This document shows positions 27,016 through 35,466 of a stretch of DNA of 36,912 bases, in pieces. Below the pieces are notes generated by a model. It was not told the DNA's origin, searched no databases, and saw only the letters and a program-made list of their open reading frames with translations. The number at the start of each line of letters is the position of its first letter. Positions within the stretch are counted from its first letter, which is position 1. Source of the stretch: Bacteroidota bacterium (GTDB taxonomy: Bacteria > Bacteroidota > Bacteroidia > Chitinophagales > Chitinophagaceae); the NCBI GenBank assembly GCA_018267675.1, contig JAFDYA010000135.1, positions 1 to 36,912 of the forward strand. The letters run 5' to 3'. A program made the translations under genes and the position numbers.

Positions 27016-28293
27016 ATGCAACGCGACACCGCCATTTTTGATCTGATCCAGGAAGAACTATTACGCCAACGACGTGGCCTTGAACTCATCGCCTCCGAAA
27101 ATTTTACCTCTATGCAGGTGATGCAAGCGATGGGCAATGTGATGACGAATAAGTACGCTGAAGGTTACCCCGGCAAACGCTACTACGGCGGCTGTGAAGT
27201 GGTGGATCAGAGTGAACAGCTTGCGATTGATAGAGCCAAGGAAATATTTGGTGTGGCGTATGCAAATGTGCAGCCCCATAGTGGTGCCCAGGCCAATGCC
27301 GCAGTGATGCTGGCTTGTTTGCAACCCGGCGACAAAATTCTAGGATTGGACTTAAGTATGGGAGGGCATTTGACACATGGCTCTCCGGTCAACTTCTCGG
27401 GAAAACTCTACCAACCTGTGTTCTACGGGGTGAAGCAAGAAGATGGGCGTGTGGACTATGATGCATTGGAGCAGCAAGCACTCACGCACAAGCCGAAATT
27501 GATCGTTTGCGGAGCATCCGCATATAGTCGGGACTGGGATTATGCCCGAATCCGCGCAGCAGCCGATAAAGTTGGCGCTTTGGTACTCTGTGATATGGCA
27601 CATCCTGCCGGACTCATCGCTAAGGGCCTTCTATCTTCCCCATTCGAACATTGCCATATTGTTAGTAGTACGACCCATAAAACCCTACGTGGCCCCCGTG
27701 GTGGCATCATCCTCATGAAGGAAGATTTTGAGAATCCCTGGGGCATCAAAGGGCCGAAAGGGGATGTGCGGATGATGAGTGCCTTGTTGGATCTGGCCGT
27801 TTTCCCCGGTACTCAAGGAGGCCCTCTGGAGCATGTGATTGCCGCGAAAGCTGTAGCATTTCATGAAATTCTGCAAGACGAATTCCTGATCTATGGAAAG
27901 CAAATTATCAGTAATGCGCAGGCGCTGGGCAAGGCGTTTGGCGAAAAAGGTTATAATATCGTGAGTGGCGGCACAGATAATCATCTCCTCCTTATTGACC
28001 TAAGAAACAAGAATATTTCCGGTAAAAAAGCGGAGAATACTTTGGTAAAGGCGGACATAACCATCAACAAAAACATGGTGCCCTTTGATGATAAATCGCC
28101 GTTTATCACCTCCGGAATAAGGGTCGGCGTGCCGGCCATCACCACCCGCGGCTTAAAAGAAGCCGACATGGCGCAGGTGGCTTCTTGGATAGATAGCGTC
28201 CTGATGGCTCCAGATGATGAAGCAGTATTGGCCAAAGTGCGTGGCGAAATAAATGAGGCTATGAGTGCTTTTCCGTTGTATCCGGAGTGGTAG
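27016..28293 (+). CDS. glyA: Serine hydroxymethyltransferase
   Basis: A 425-residue PLP enzyme converting serine and tetrahydrofolate to glycine and methylene-tetrahydrofolate. ATG at 27016 gives [11 protein letters not shown]; the frame continues upstream to a TTG at 26986, but the ATG fits the family N terminus better. Signatures: [45 protein letters not shown], and the PLP-lysine block [15 protein letters not shown] (Lys222). All catalytic residues appear intact. A long repeat-bearing gap follows. Confidence 0.96.
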   Translation: MQRDTAIFDLIQEELLRQRRGLELIASENFTSMQVMQAMGNVMTNKYAEGYPGKRYYGGCEVVDQSEQLAIDRAKEIFGVAYANVQPHSGAQANAAVMLACLQPGDKILGLDLSMGGHLTHGSPVNFSGKLYQPVFYGVKQEDGRVDYDALEQQALTHKPKLIVCGASAYSRDWDYARIRAAADKVGALVLCDMAHPAGLIAKGLLSSPFEHCHIVSSTTHKTLRGPRGGIILMKEDFENPWGIKGPKGDVRMMSALLDLAVFPGTQGGPLEHVIAAKAVAFHEILQDEFLIYGKQIISNAQALGKAFGEKGYNIVSGGTDNHLLLIDLRNKNISGKKAENTLVKADITINKNMVPFDDKSPFITSGIRVGVPAITTRGLKEADMAQVASWIDSVLMAPDDEAVLAKVRGEINEAMSAFPLYPEW

Positions 28294-28324
28294 TTTAGTA
28301 ATACTTTCGTTTTGGGGTGCGTGA

Positions 28325-28500
28325 GGGATCGACGTGGAAATCCTTTTTTGGTTTCGCAGAAGAGTGGTGATGGAATTTGAGTATTGTATGCTGGCGAAAC
28401 AAAAAAGATTGGAGCAAGAGCCCGACCCCAGCCCCGCGCAAAAAGAGCGGAAATAATCTGAATGGGCTTGGAACGCGGAGGTGGGGGCACGCCCAAAATT
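28325..28500 (+). repeat. Intergenic stem-loop repeat, copy B (expanded form)
   Basis: GGGATCGACGTGGAAATCC leads into an imperfect stem: 28339-28357 (AATCC, six T, GGTTTCGC) pairs with 28394-28410 (GCGAAACA5-6GATT-type sequence). GATTGGAGCAAGAGCCCG (28407-28424) follows, the same place and pattern as in copies A, C and D. A second stem, CCCCAGCCCCGCG (28426-28438), pairs with CGCGGAGGTGGGG (28474-28486) at 11 of 13 positions. The copy ends with GCACGCCCAAAATT. It fills most of the 430-bp gap after glyA. Confidence 0.7.
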
Positions 28501-28534
28501 TGGTTGCACTCGTTGATGATGGTCTTTTTGGTAT

Positions 28535-28582
28535 GTAGCCAAGAGGCTACAAGATAGCCTGGCGAAGGCTGGAGCCTTCGCC
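28535..28582. other. Two tandem perfect hairpins downstream of repeat copy B
   Basis: GTAGCC-AAGA-GGCTAC (28535-28550) and a 10-bp stem GGCGAAGGCT-GG-AGCCTTCGCC (28561-28582) follow one another. No T-run follows, so neither is a standard terminator. The rest of the gap (28583-28702) shows nothing beyond the promoter box below. Confidence 0.6.
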
Positions 28583-28702
28583 GCCCTTGATTTTCAGGAC
28601 AAGTTTCATCCTACTCCCCTTGGTTTGGTAAAATTTTGCAAACCCTAGGGTTTCAGGCACGATTTGAAGTATCTATTGCTGCGGCTCCCTAGGCTATTGC
28701 AC

Positions 28703-28710
28703 TATTTTTG
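28703..28710 (+). promoter_or_regulatory. -7 element upstream of the 747-residue protein gene
   Basis: TATTTTTG matches TAnnTTTG and ends 13 nt before the ATG at 28724. No TTG is well spaced at -33. Confidence 0.45.
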
Positions 28711-28723
28711 CCAGTAGTAGCTT

Positions 28724-30967
28724 ATGCAGATTTTAAGACGATTCCCCGTATTGTGTAGCTTGCTTCTAGCAAGTATTGGTTTGTGCCTTGCGTACCCGGC
28801 TTCAGCAGATCCTCATGGAAAAAAGAAAAAGAAGGAGCCGGAAGCCAAGCAGAAGACTATTTATGAAATAGACACATTGATTCACCCAATTCCACGCAAT
28901 CGGGAGTTGTTTCACGTCTATCTCAACCGCGCTATTCGCGGCGCCGATGCTTCCGACGGCAAGGTAGATCACTATATTTGGGTAGGTGATGATACCTTGG
29001 CCTCATCCGCTATCACTACGGCTATGCTCCGCATGGTGCCTCATATCGATACCATGATCGAGAACCTTCCATTTGAGAACGTACAAATGGAGAACCAAAT
29101 CAAAATCGGGTACCTCCGCAACCTCACCAACCTGGTCAATAGATTCAACAAGGACGTTAGTCCAGATCCATTTTTTTACCGCAAAGCGGTCATTAATTTC
29201 CACGATATGCTCATTGCGAAGCATGAAAACCGCCTGCCCGCATTTGTACACCAACACCCGGATATCTATTCTCTTTTTAACGAGGAATTGCTCGAAGATG
29301 ACCAAGATACACGAGCCTTTCTCTACCGAAGTCTCGGCAGGGAAGAACCCTTAATGATGATTCGCAAACTCAAGGATTTTGCCAATGAACCATTTGCCTG
29401 TGACATTATCGCTGCCGCAGCTCGGGTTTCTCCCAACGAAGTGTATAAATATGCCTCCAGCACCAATCCTACCCTGCATAATGCCGTTGTCCGTTGTAAA
29501 GATCCTTTGGTAGCCGCTATTGTAAAGATTACCCAAGAGAGCAAGTCGCCACTCAAGGCCATGTCCTTTATTTCCGACATCTATAGCCAGCGCCTGACAA
29601 TTCCCGAAGTGGATAAAATCACCGCCGATGAGACGCTTCTTTTCAAAAATTTAGTTCGGCTGAAAATGCAAGGCGATACCTTGGGCGGAGCCACCTATAC
29701 CGACGAACTTTCCTACCGAGCCAATCGTTTGTTTGTTACCACCATCAATGAGCTCCATGAAAGTCCGGATGCCGTACGCTTCAAATGCCTGGAAGGATTG
29801 ACTCCCGCCGAACTCTATTTTATCATCGTTTACGGCCAAGACCAAATCTATACATCATCATTTATTGGAGCCTTCAACAGAATGATGGAACGCCTGAAAC
29901 CAAAGCCAGGAGGAGATCTTCTTGCTGAAGTGCGCTATGATCATTTCCGAACATTCATCCGGATGTGCGCCGGCTATAGCAAGCTAAGTGCCTTTTTAAG
30001 CACGATGAGCGCCGAGAAGAAATCCGAGATGATGAAGCAATTTATTAGCGGCTTGGAAAACGGAAAGCCCGATGATCTGGAAGATGCTGTGGACGTAGCC
30101 GACGCTTTTGGATCAATCAAGGACTCTGTACTGACCGACTTCTTATACAACGAAATCGTAGCCAATTACAAGCGTGTGAGCGATGCGCATAACGAGAAAG
30201 GAACCATTGTATATGGATTGCTGGCCACATTGGCGAATAAGAATGTCTCTGATTCTCTGTCTCAAATCCTACACCTACCACCGATCAACCGGATGCCCTT
30301 TGCCAGCCTACAAGACGACTCCGGCGTGGTGTACGAGCAGTTTTTCTTTTATGGCGATGAAGATGGCAAAGCCTCCTTTGCCAATTTCCTCGGCGACTTC
30401 AAAGATGGCAAATGGAAAGAAGAACGGAATACTCAATGGACAAAATTCACCTCTACCCAAGGTAAAAAAGTAGTAGTCTTTGCCAACCTGCCGCTGGACT
30501 ATGAGTCCGAGCTGGACGACAAAGCCCAGAAAGCACTCAAAGCCTACCTGGATGCCAATAATATTCACCCCACCATCATCGTGCATCGGGGACATAGCTA
30601 TCACCTCAACTCCACGATCGACTATATGGCCAAGCCCAATCACATCATCATTTTAGGCTCTTGCGGCGGCTATCATAATCTCGGAAAGGTATTGACCCAA
30701 GCACCCAATGCCAATCTGATCTCTACCAAACAAACCGGCACCATGATGGTGAACGACGCCATTGTCAAGGCCATGCACAACCACCTGCTTGCCGGAGATG
30801 ATATTGACTGGAAGTCTTTATGGGCGGAGCTATCGGGCACTTTTGCCGGCAAAGGAAAATCCGAAGAAGACTTCAAAGAATATGTACCACCCAACCGAAA
30901 TCTCGGTGCTATTTTCATCAAAGCCTACCGAAGAATCTTGAATGAAGCGGAGACAAAGAATGACTAG
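28724..30967 (+). CDS. Large secreted protein with a possible clan-CD-like His/Cys domain
   Basis: A 747-residue protein with a signal peptide ending near residue 29 (P-A-S-A), followed by a Lys-rich stretch (K-K-K-K-K). Residues of about 45-540 are mainly helical, with no family I recognise. The C-terminal part (about 570-740) looks like an alpha/beta domain. The strand K-K-V-V-V-F-A-N leads in, then P-T-I-I-V-H-R-G-H-S places His621 and His624 after a hydrophobic strand, and H-I-I-I-L-G-S-C-G-G-Y places Cys647 after the next strand. Hydrophobic strand-His-Gly and strand-small-Cys are the marks of clan CD cysteine peptidases (caspase/gingipain fold). Peptidase activity is inference from this pattern only. 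No T9SS domain is present. Confidence 0.8.
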   Translation: MQILRRFPVLCSLLLASIGLCLAYPASADPHGKKKKKEPEAKQKTIYEIDTLIHPIPRNRELFHVYLNRAIRGADASDGKVDHYIWVGDDTLASSAITTAMLRMVPHIDTMIENLPFENVQMENQIKIGYLRNLTNLVNRFNKDVSPDPFFYRKAVINFHDMLIAKHENRLPAFVHQHPDIYSLFNEELLEDDQDTRAFLYRSLGREEPLMMIRKLKDFANEPFACDIIAAAARVSPNEVYKYASSTNPTLHNAVVRCKDPLVAAIVKITQESKSPLKAMSFISDIYSQRLTIPEVDKITADETLLFKNLVRLKMQGDTLGGATYTDELSYRANRLFVTTINELHESPDAVRFKCLEGLTPAELYFIIVYGQDQIYTSSFIGAFNRMMERLKPKPGGDLLAEVRYDHFRTFIRMCAGYSKLSAFLSTMSAEKKSEMMKQFISGLENGKPDDLEDAVDVADAFGSIKDSVLTDFLYNEIVANYKRVSDAHNEKGTIVYGLLATLANKNVSDSLSQILHLPPINRMPFASLQDDSGVVYEQFFFYGDEDGKASFANFLGDFKDGKWKEERNTQWTKFTSTQGKKVVVFANLPLDYESELDDKAQKALKAYLDANNIHPTIIVHRGHSYHLNSTIDYMAKPNHIIILGSCGGYHNLGKVLTQAPNANLISTKQTGTMMVNDAIVKAMHNHLLAGDDIDWKSLWAELSGTFAGKGKSEEDFKEYVPPNRNLGAIFIKAYRRILNEAETKND

Positions 30968-31016
30968 AGATTAGTGCATTAGCCCGGCAAAATCAGGAAT
31001 CATGGGCTAATTTGAT

Positions 31017-31132
31017 TCGTTTTTTGGCCGCCATTTCGCGCTATACACTTCAATCTTTGCCTTCCCCGCGCCACCCATCCGCTGTCCGAAAGGCGCGGGA
31101 AAGGCAAAGGATTTCCGTTGCTATCGCGGGCG
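31017..31132 (-). repeat. Intergenic stem-loop repeat, copy C (inverted)
   Basis: Read on the minus strand: GCGATAGCAACGGAAATCC (31127-31109), then an 18-bp stem 31109-31092 with 31072-31055 (one C-A mismatch, 19-nt loop). GATTGAAGTGTATAGC (31055-31040) and GGCGGCCAAAAAACGA (31032-31017) follow. The layout matches copies A and B, while the stem sequence is different but still paired. Related sequence may reach about 31220. Confidence 0.78.
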
Positions 31133-31236
31133 GAGGGAACCTTGCCAGCGAAGAGCCTATCCTCACCGAGATGATTGTAGTGCGCTGACGTAAGTCTCCA
31201 GCCTTTCAAGCAAGCGTCACTGATGTGGTCATTTAC

Positions 31237-31276
31237 AAAAATGCCCCAAGCCCTATTGAAGGACTTGGGGTATTTT
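31237..31276. terminator. Bidirectional terminator in the convergent gap
   Basis: TGCCCCAAG (31242-31250) pairs with CTTGGGGTA (31264-31272) with one G-T wobble. CCT/AGG extend it inside after one mismatch, and AAAAA/TTTT outside give U-runs on both strands. It lies 270 bp past the plus-strand stop and 195 bp past the minus-strand stop, so it may serve both genes. Confidence 0.75.
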
Positions 31277-31355
31277 ATGGAATCTGTCAATGCGCGCGGC
31301 AGGGTAGGTTTTACGGCGCAAATTATTGGGTTCATAGGGTTCCCCTTATTTCAAC

Positions 31356-31462
31356 GATTGTAGCGGATACTCCGCATGATCACTGAGAAGCGGGGACGAG
31401 GAGTAGTCCCCTCAGCAAGTGAGGAGACAGGCACCGGATGGCCTGCTCGGGCGCCCAAATTC
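31356..31462 (+). repeat. Intergenic repeat, copy D (3' half)
   Basis: GATTGTAGCGGATA (31356-31369) and the terminal GGGCGCCCAAAT (31449-31460) are the same markers as in A-C. A hairpin GGGGAC (31392-31397) with GTCCCC (31406-31411) lies between them. The left GGAAATCC arm is missing, so this is a truncated or diverged copy. Confidence 0.6.
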
Positions 31463-31470
31463 TAAACTTT

Positions 31471-32328
31471 TTAGGTGCTGGTTGCTTGGCGTTTATTTAT
31501 TGGCAACCAAGCCAGGATTAGCTTGTTTAGATCAGCTGCTTTTTCCCATTGTACAAAATGACCGGCCTGAGAGATGATATGGAGCTGGGCATTGGGCATT
31601 TGAGCGATGCCTTGTTCGGCAATGTTCTTTGTACTTACGGGATGTAACAGAGTATTGGGAATGAGCCGATCGTTTTCACCAAAAATTACCAGTGTTTGTT
31701 GCTTGATTTCAGGAAGCTGTTCGAAGACGGGTTCGTTGAGCATGGCAGAAATGCTTCGTTGGCACATATTGCGATAGTGCCCGCTGGGCTGGGCTTTCAT
31801 GAGCTGTATCAATTCGTCCTCAAAGTGCAGTGCGTCTTCGGGAAACTGATAAAAACTGCTATGTACCAATTGCTGGATGGCCTGAACATTGGAACTAAAA
31901 AAGGACATTCCGCCCAGGGAAAGGTTAAAGAACTGGCGTTCCCAAAAGCTAAATTGTTCGAAGCCTGCCGGGGAAATAAGCACGAGCCGCTCACAGCATT
32001 CTTTTTGTTTTAATACCGCAGTCAGCGCTATTTGCCCACCCATGGAATGCCCCACCAAACAAAGATTTTGCAATCCAAGTCGGCCTATAAAATCTAATAG
32101 GCAATCCGAGTAGAAATCCATCGAGTAGGGATAGTGTCCTGTGCTGGAATGCCCATTTCCCGGCAAGTCTAGCGCAATGCAGCGATAATTTGCCTGAAGG
32201 GTTTTAATGTTTTTTTGCCAAGTACTGCCCATCACGCCAAGGCCATGAACAAGCAACAAAGTGTGGTGCCCTTGCCCAACATCCGTATAGGCAATTTTAC
32301 AGCCGTTGTAGAGTTGAATTTGCTTCAA
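31471..32328 (-). CDS. Alpha/beta hydrolase
   Basis: A 285-residue alpha/beta-hydrolase fold enzyme. After the oxyanion strand L-L-L-V-H-G-L-G, the nucleophile elbow G-H-S-M-G-G-Q has its Ser near residue 94. The acid is likely the Asp in F-G-E-N-D-R-L-I-P, and the His is in S-Q-A-G-H-F-V-Q-W-E. There is a cap-domain insertion (about 130-200). The substrate is unknown; esterase, peptidase or C-C hydrolase roles are all possible. No ATG is available near the N terminus; TTG at 32326-32328 starts K-Q-I-Q-L-Y-N-G and sits 19 bp after the ccmF stop, suggesting the same transcript. Confidence 0.85.
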   Translation of the reverse strand: MKQIQLYNGCKIAYTDVGQGHHTLLLVHGLGVMGSTWQKNIKTLQANYRCIALDLPGNGHSSTGHYPYSMDFYSDCLLDFIGRLGLQNLCLVGHSMGGQIALTAVLKQKECCERLVLISPAGFEQFSFWERQFFNLSLGGMSFFSSNVQAIQQLVHSSFYQFPEDALHFEDELIQLMKAQPSGHYRNMCQRSISAMLNEPVFEQLPEIKQQTLVIFGENDRLIPNTLLHPVSTKNIAEQGIAQMPNAQLHIISQAGHFVQWEKAADLNKLILAWLPINKRQATST

Positions 32329-32347
32329 ATCGCGTAGTGCTTTGGGC

Positions 32348-34801
32348 TTATGCTTTTTTTGTGATCCTGTTCCACATACTCATCAGGAAGCCAAAAGCGG
32401 TGAGCAAAATGCCGATCCAAAGCACATTGATATAAGGGAAGAGTAATGCTTTTAGAACGATGTATTGATCCTTAGGGTCAAGCTGTTTGGTGTCGATGAT
32501 GGCAGCGTTTTGCTCTGGTATCAAGCCAGCAAATCGGGTGTAAAGCCCAATGCCCTTTGCAGAATCATCCACGGTGATCAGTTGATTGTCTCGTACGACC
32601 AGCAAGGGTTTCAGGTCATAATTGCCTTCTTCCAGGGTATGTACTTTCAGCTTGGCACCAACGGTTACATCTTCTTGCCTTGGGCGGTATCCTTCCCTTG
32701 TAGCATCGCGCTCAAAGCCTTCAAATACCATCATGGAATTGGCTAAGAAAAGCGTATCGCCGGCGTGAAGCGTATCACTCTTGTATTCTCCTTTGTCCGG
32801 TGCTTTGTAGATGCTATTGACATAGGTGAAGATATCGCGGTTGAGGTAGTGGCGGGTGTCGGGATTGGAACTGAGTCCCTGCTGCCCTTTTGGATTGACA
32901 AAGGCATCGGGGTAGAGTACAAACTCTTCAATCGTTTGCTTGGTCTTCGGGTCTATTCTTTCAAATCGAACTTTAAAGAATTGTCGGGGATCTTCTTTGG
33001 AGCTGGAGTCGCCGAGGTAGGTGGCAAAGTAGTCGCCCATAGCTACTCGGCTCCCACGGAAGAGCAAGATGTTTTCTTGGCTTTCCTTTAAGGCATCCAT
33101 TGGGTCGCTTTTGCCCAAGTCAATCTGTGCGCCGGTAGTGTTGATAGACAAGACTTCTTTGCCATACGAACTCAGGAGTACGCCGAGCAGGGTGACGGCA
33201 AAACCAAAGTGGGTGAGAGCTGCCCCCCGTTTTTTGAGCTTGCCCTTCTGTACACCAAAGGCATAATAGACACAGGCCACGATGGCAAATACCGCGGAAA
33301 ACAGCATCAGCACATACTGGATTCCACTTATTTTCTGACCAAAACCAATGAATAACGAAAGCAGGAGGGCTATTCCACCAAGGATCAAGAATTTCTTGAA
33401 AATGGCCTTGGTTTCTGTCTTCTTGAATTTAAGATAGAGGGTTGCTCCGGATAGCAGCCCGAGCATAATGGCGATCCAGACTTGTACGTTGTTGTAGTGC
33501 AATTCCCGCTCGTTGGGTGGTGCAATTTCTTTACCACTCAGCCATTTGACCAAGGGGGCATACACCGGAATGGAGGTGACGAGTATGATATGTGCTGCGC
33601 TAAGGATGAAAACAAATGCACCAATAGTCATCCAGAATTCGCGGGAAGAAAGCGCCTCTTCAGTGGGGATGGAAGGCATGCTCCGCCAGCGCCGGGCCAT
33701 CATAATTGCGGAGAGTATTAGAATCGTACCCAAAACCACCAGCAAATGCCAATACAAGGATTTTCCTTCGCCGGTGAAGGCATGTACGGACGTATCTCCC
33801 AGCACACCAGTGCGGGTGAGAAAGGTAGAATACCACACCAGTGCATAGGTGAGTGCATACAACACCATGGTTATTTTGAGCGAACGTCCAGTGGCTTTAA
33901 ATATGATGAGCGTATGCAAGCCCGCTACCATGGTCAACCAAGGAACAAGCGATGCATTCTCCACCGGATCCCAAGCCCAATAACCGCCAAAATTCAAGGA
34001 TTCATAAGCCCAAGCACCCCCCATCATAATGCCTGTACCCAGTGCGGCTCCGGAAAACAGGGTAGCAATAATTGTGGGCTTGATAAAGCTGGAATAATCG
34101 CCTTTCCAAAGGGCTGCTATGATAAAGGAGAAGGGAACTAAGGTGGAAGCAAATCCCAAAAACAGGACTGGAGGGTGAATGACCATCCAATAGTTTTGAA
34201 GCAATACATTGAGCCCATTGCCATCCTTAATGAAATTGGCTAAGTAGTTCGGGTCGCTGAATATTGGCGCACCCACCATTGCGTCTCGTAGCAGAATAAA
34301 AGGCGTACTTCCAATCTTAAGCTCCGGCGTGAGGTAGAAGCCTAAAAGCATGGTGGTGAGCGCAACCTGCGTACCGCTGATTACGGTCATAGCTCGGTTT
34401 TCCAATCCTTTGGACCAACGGATCACTGCCCAACCCAAGACACAATGCCAAAACGTCCAGAGCATAAATGAGCCTTCTTGTCCTTCCCAAAAACAGGAAA
34501 GGAGGTACTTCATCGGGAGCTCTTTATTGGAATGCTGATAGGCGTAATTGTACTCGAACAAATGGTGGGTGATGACATAATACAACACCGAAAAAATGGC
34601 GATAATGCCAATCGTATGAAATAGGAAAGAGCCTCGGGCTAGACGTTTCCAAGCCAGTGACGCTTTTGGATCGGTAGTTTCAGATTTTGCAGCAAGAAAG
34701 AAGCAAACCCCACTAAAGAAAGAAGCAATAAAGGATAAGATGATGAAAAAATGCCCCAATTGACCAGGTAGCAAATTTTCACCAATAAAATTTGTAGTCA
34801 T
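32348..34801 (-). CDS. ccmF: Cytochrome c biogenesis protein CcmF
   Basis: An 817-residue multi-spanning inner membrane protein that handles haem transfer to apocytochrome c. The haem-handling WWD region is seen as F-G-G-Y-W-A-W-D-P-V-E-N-A-S-L-V-P-W near residue 270. F-W-E-G-Q-E-G-S-F-M-L-W lies in an early helix pair and H-P-P-V-L-F-L-G before the WWD block. A large periplasmic domain (about 570-780) precedes the last helix. The frame begins at a GTG (34807), but the ATG at 34799-34801 (M-T-T-N-F-I-G-E-N) is preferred. It lies 69 bp after ccmE; the hydrolase gene follows 19 bp later. No ccmA, B, C, G or H is in the window. Confidence 0.9.
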   Translation of the reverse strand: MTTNFIGENLLPGQLGHFFIILSFIASFFSGVCFFLAAKSETTDPKASLAWKRLARGSFLFHTIGIIAIFSVLYYVITHHLFEYNYAYQHSNKELPMKYLLSCFWEGQEGSFMLWTFWHCVLGWAVIRWSKGLENRAMTVISGTQVALTTMLLGFYLTPELKIGSTPFILLRDAMVGAPIFSDPNYLANFIKDGNGLNVLLQNYWMVIHPPVLFLGFASTLVPFSFIIAALWKGDYSSFIKPTIIATLFSGAALGTGIMMGGAWAYESLNFGGYWAWDPVENASLVPWLTMVAGLHTLIIFKATGRSLKITMVLYALTYALVWYSTFLTRTGVLGDTSVHAFTGEGKSLYWHLLVVLGTILILSAIMMARRWRSMPSIPTEEALSSREFWMTIGAFVFILSAAHIILVTSIPVYAPLVKWLSGKEIAPPNERELHYNNVQVWIAIMLGLLSGATLYLKFKKTETKAIFKKFLILGGIALLLSLFIGFGQKISGIQYVLMLFSAVFAIVACVYYAFGVQKGKLKKRGAALTHFGFAVTLLGVLLSSYGKEVLSINTTGAQIDLGKSDPMDALKESQENILLFRGSRVAMGDYFATYLGDSSSKEDPRQFFKVRFERIDPKTKQTIEEFVLYPDAFVNPKGQQGLSSNPDTRHYLNRDIFTYVNSIYKAPDKGEYKSDTLHAGDTLFLANSMMVFEGFERDATREGYRPRQEDVTVGAKLKVHTLEEGNYDLKPLLVVRDNQLITVDDSAKGIGLYTRFAGLIPEQNAAIIDTKQLDPKDQYIVLKALLFPYINVLWIGILLTAFGFLMSMWNRITKKA

Positions 34802-34870
34802 CAACACGCGGATCAGAAATAGGAAAGTTGTGTGTAAGAGTGGCGTGGAGCAACAGCCCCACAGGCTTGT

Positions 34871-35266
34871 TTAGCTATTTTGGGTGCCTACAACGACCGA
34901 TTCTTTTTTGTATTTGCTCGGGCATTTCATCTGGATACTATTGCAATGAAATTGGTCGCCCACCATGCGGCCGCTCATCACCAATTGTTCGCTCTTCTCA
35001 ATGTCTGTCGGCTTGGCACCATTAAATACGACTTCTTTAATTGTGCCCTGTTTGTCCTTTACATAAAAGGTACACCGATTAGGATCTTTTACCGGGTCAT
35101 AGACTAAGGGTTGGCTTTTGTCCAAGACACCCATCACATGGGCAGGTGCATTCTTTTTTGCAGCAGTGGTAAAGGTCTCATACGTGCTAAAATCCAGAAA
35201 GGTGGCCGAAATAATTGCGATGCTGGCCGCAATTAAACAAAGGAGGATGATGTGTGACTTTTTCAT
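34871..35266 (-). CDS. ccmE: Cytochrome c maturation haem chaperone CcmE, CXXXY type
   Basis: A 131-residue protein with one N-terminal membrane helix (I-I-L-L-C-L-I-A-A-S-I-A-I-I) and a periplasmic OB-fold haem-chaperone domain: H-V-M-G-V-L-D, R-C-T-F-Y-V-K-D, V-V-F-N-G-A-K-P, V-M-S-G-R-M-V-G, F-H-C-N-S-I-Q-M-K. Classic CcmE binds haem through His in H-X3-Y; here the matching place reads C-P-S-K-Y, a C-X3-Y motif. That variant is known from a few bacteria and archaea with reduced Ccm systems. ATG at 35264-35266 is preferred over the TTG at 35275. First gene of the ccmE-ccmF-hydrolase operon, divergent from the PLP enzyme gene. Confidence 0.88.
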   Translation of the reverse strand: MKKSHIILLCLIAASIAIISATFLDFSTYETFTTAAKKNAPAHVMGVLDKSQPLVYDPVKDPNRCTFYVKDKQGTIKEVVFNGAKPTDIEKSEQLVMSGRMVGDQFHCNSIQMKCPSKYKKESVVVGTQNS

Positions 35267-35421
35267 GCTTCGCAATTACGTTAGCGAAGGTACGGCCAAA
35301 ACAAAAGGTAGGTGATTCCCCTAACGGCAGGATATTTTATAGCCCTATTTTTTTAGGAATTTCTTACGGAATAGAGATGGTAAACTTTTTGAATTGCTGT
35401 ACTAAGCCGAAACTATCAGAC

Positions 35422-35448
35422 TTGCCCCAAAAAGCCTTGGTACATTTG
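35422..35448 (+). promoter_or_regulatory. Promoter of the Cys/Met PLP enzyme gene
   Basis: TTG (35422-35424) and TACATTTG (35441-35448) are separated by 16 nt. The -7 box ends 18 nt before the ATG at 35467 and is the same octamer as in the tRNA promoter. Confidence 0.6.
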
Positions 35449-35466
35449 ATGGATAATTTCTAAATA

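Larger units (their letters stand above)
30968..31470. other. 503-bp gap holding repeat copies C and D and a terminator
   Basis: No convincing gene lies between the converging 747-residue gene and the hydrolase gene. The gap holds an inverted stem-loop repeat (copy C), a strong hairpin with flanking A and T runs, and a partial repeat (copy D) in the opposite orientation. An open frame on the minus strand (31000-31335) runs through the repeat and the terminator and is not considered coding. Confidence 0.7.

Noticed and set aside
27981..28496. Minus-strand 171-residue open frame overlapping the end of glyA and repeat copy B
   Set aside because: Half of it is antisense to intact glyA and the rest covers the repeat; composition is Ser/Pro-rich noise.
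31000..31335. Minus-strand 111-residue open frame in the convergent gap
   Set aside because: It runs through repeat copy C and across a terminator hairpin, has no recognisable domain, and part of its translation comes from the repeat itself.
400..31462. Insertion sequence or transposon as source of the intergenic repeats
   Set aside because: No transposase frame, terminal inverted repeats or target duplications were seen near any copy.
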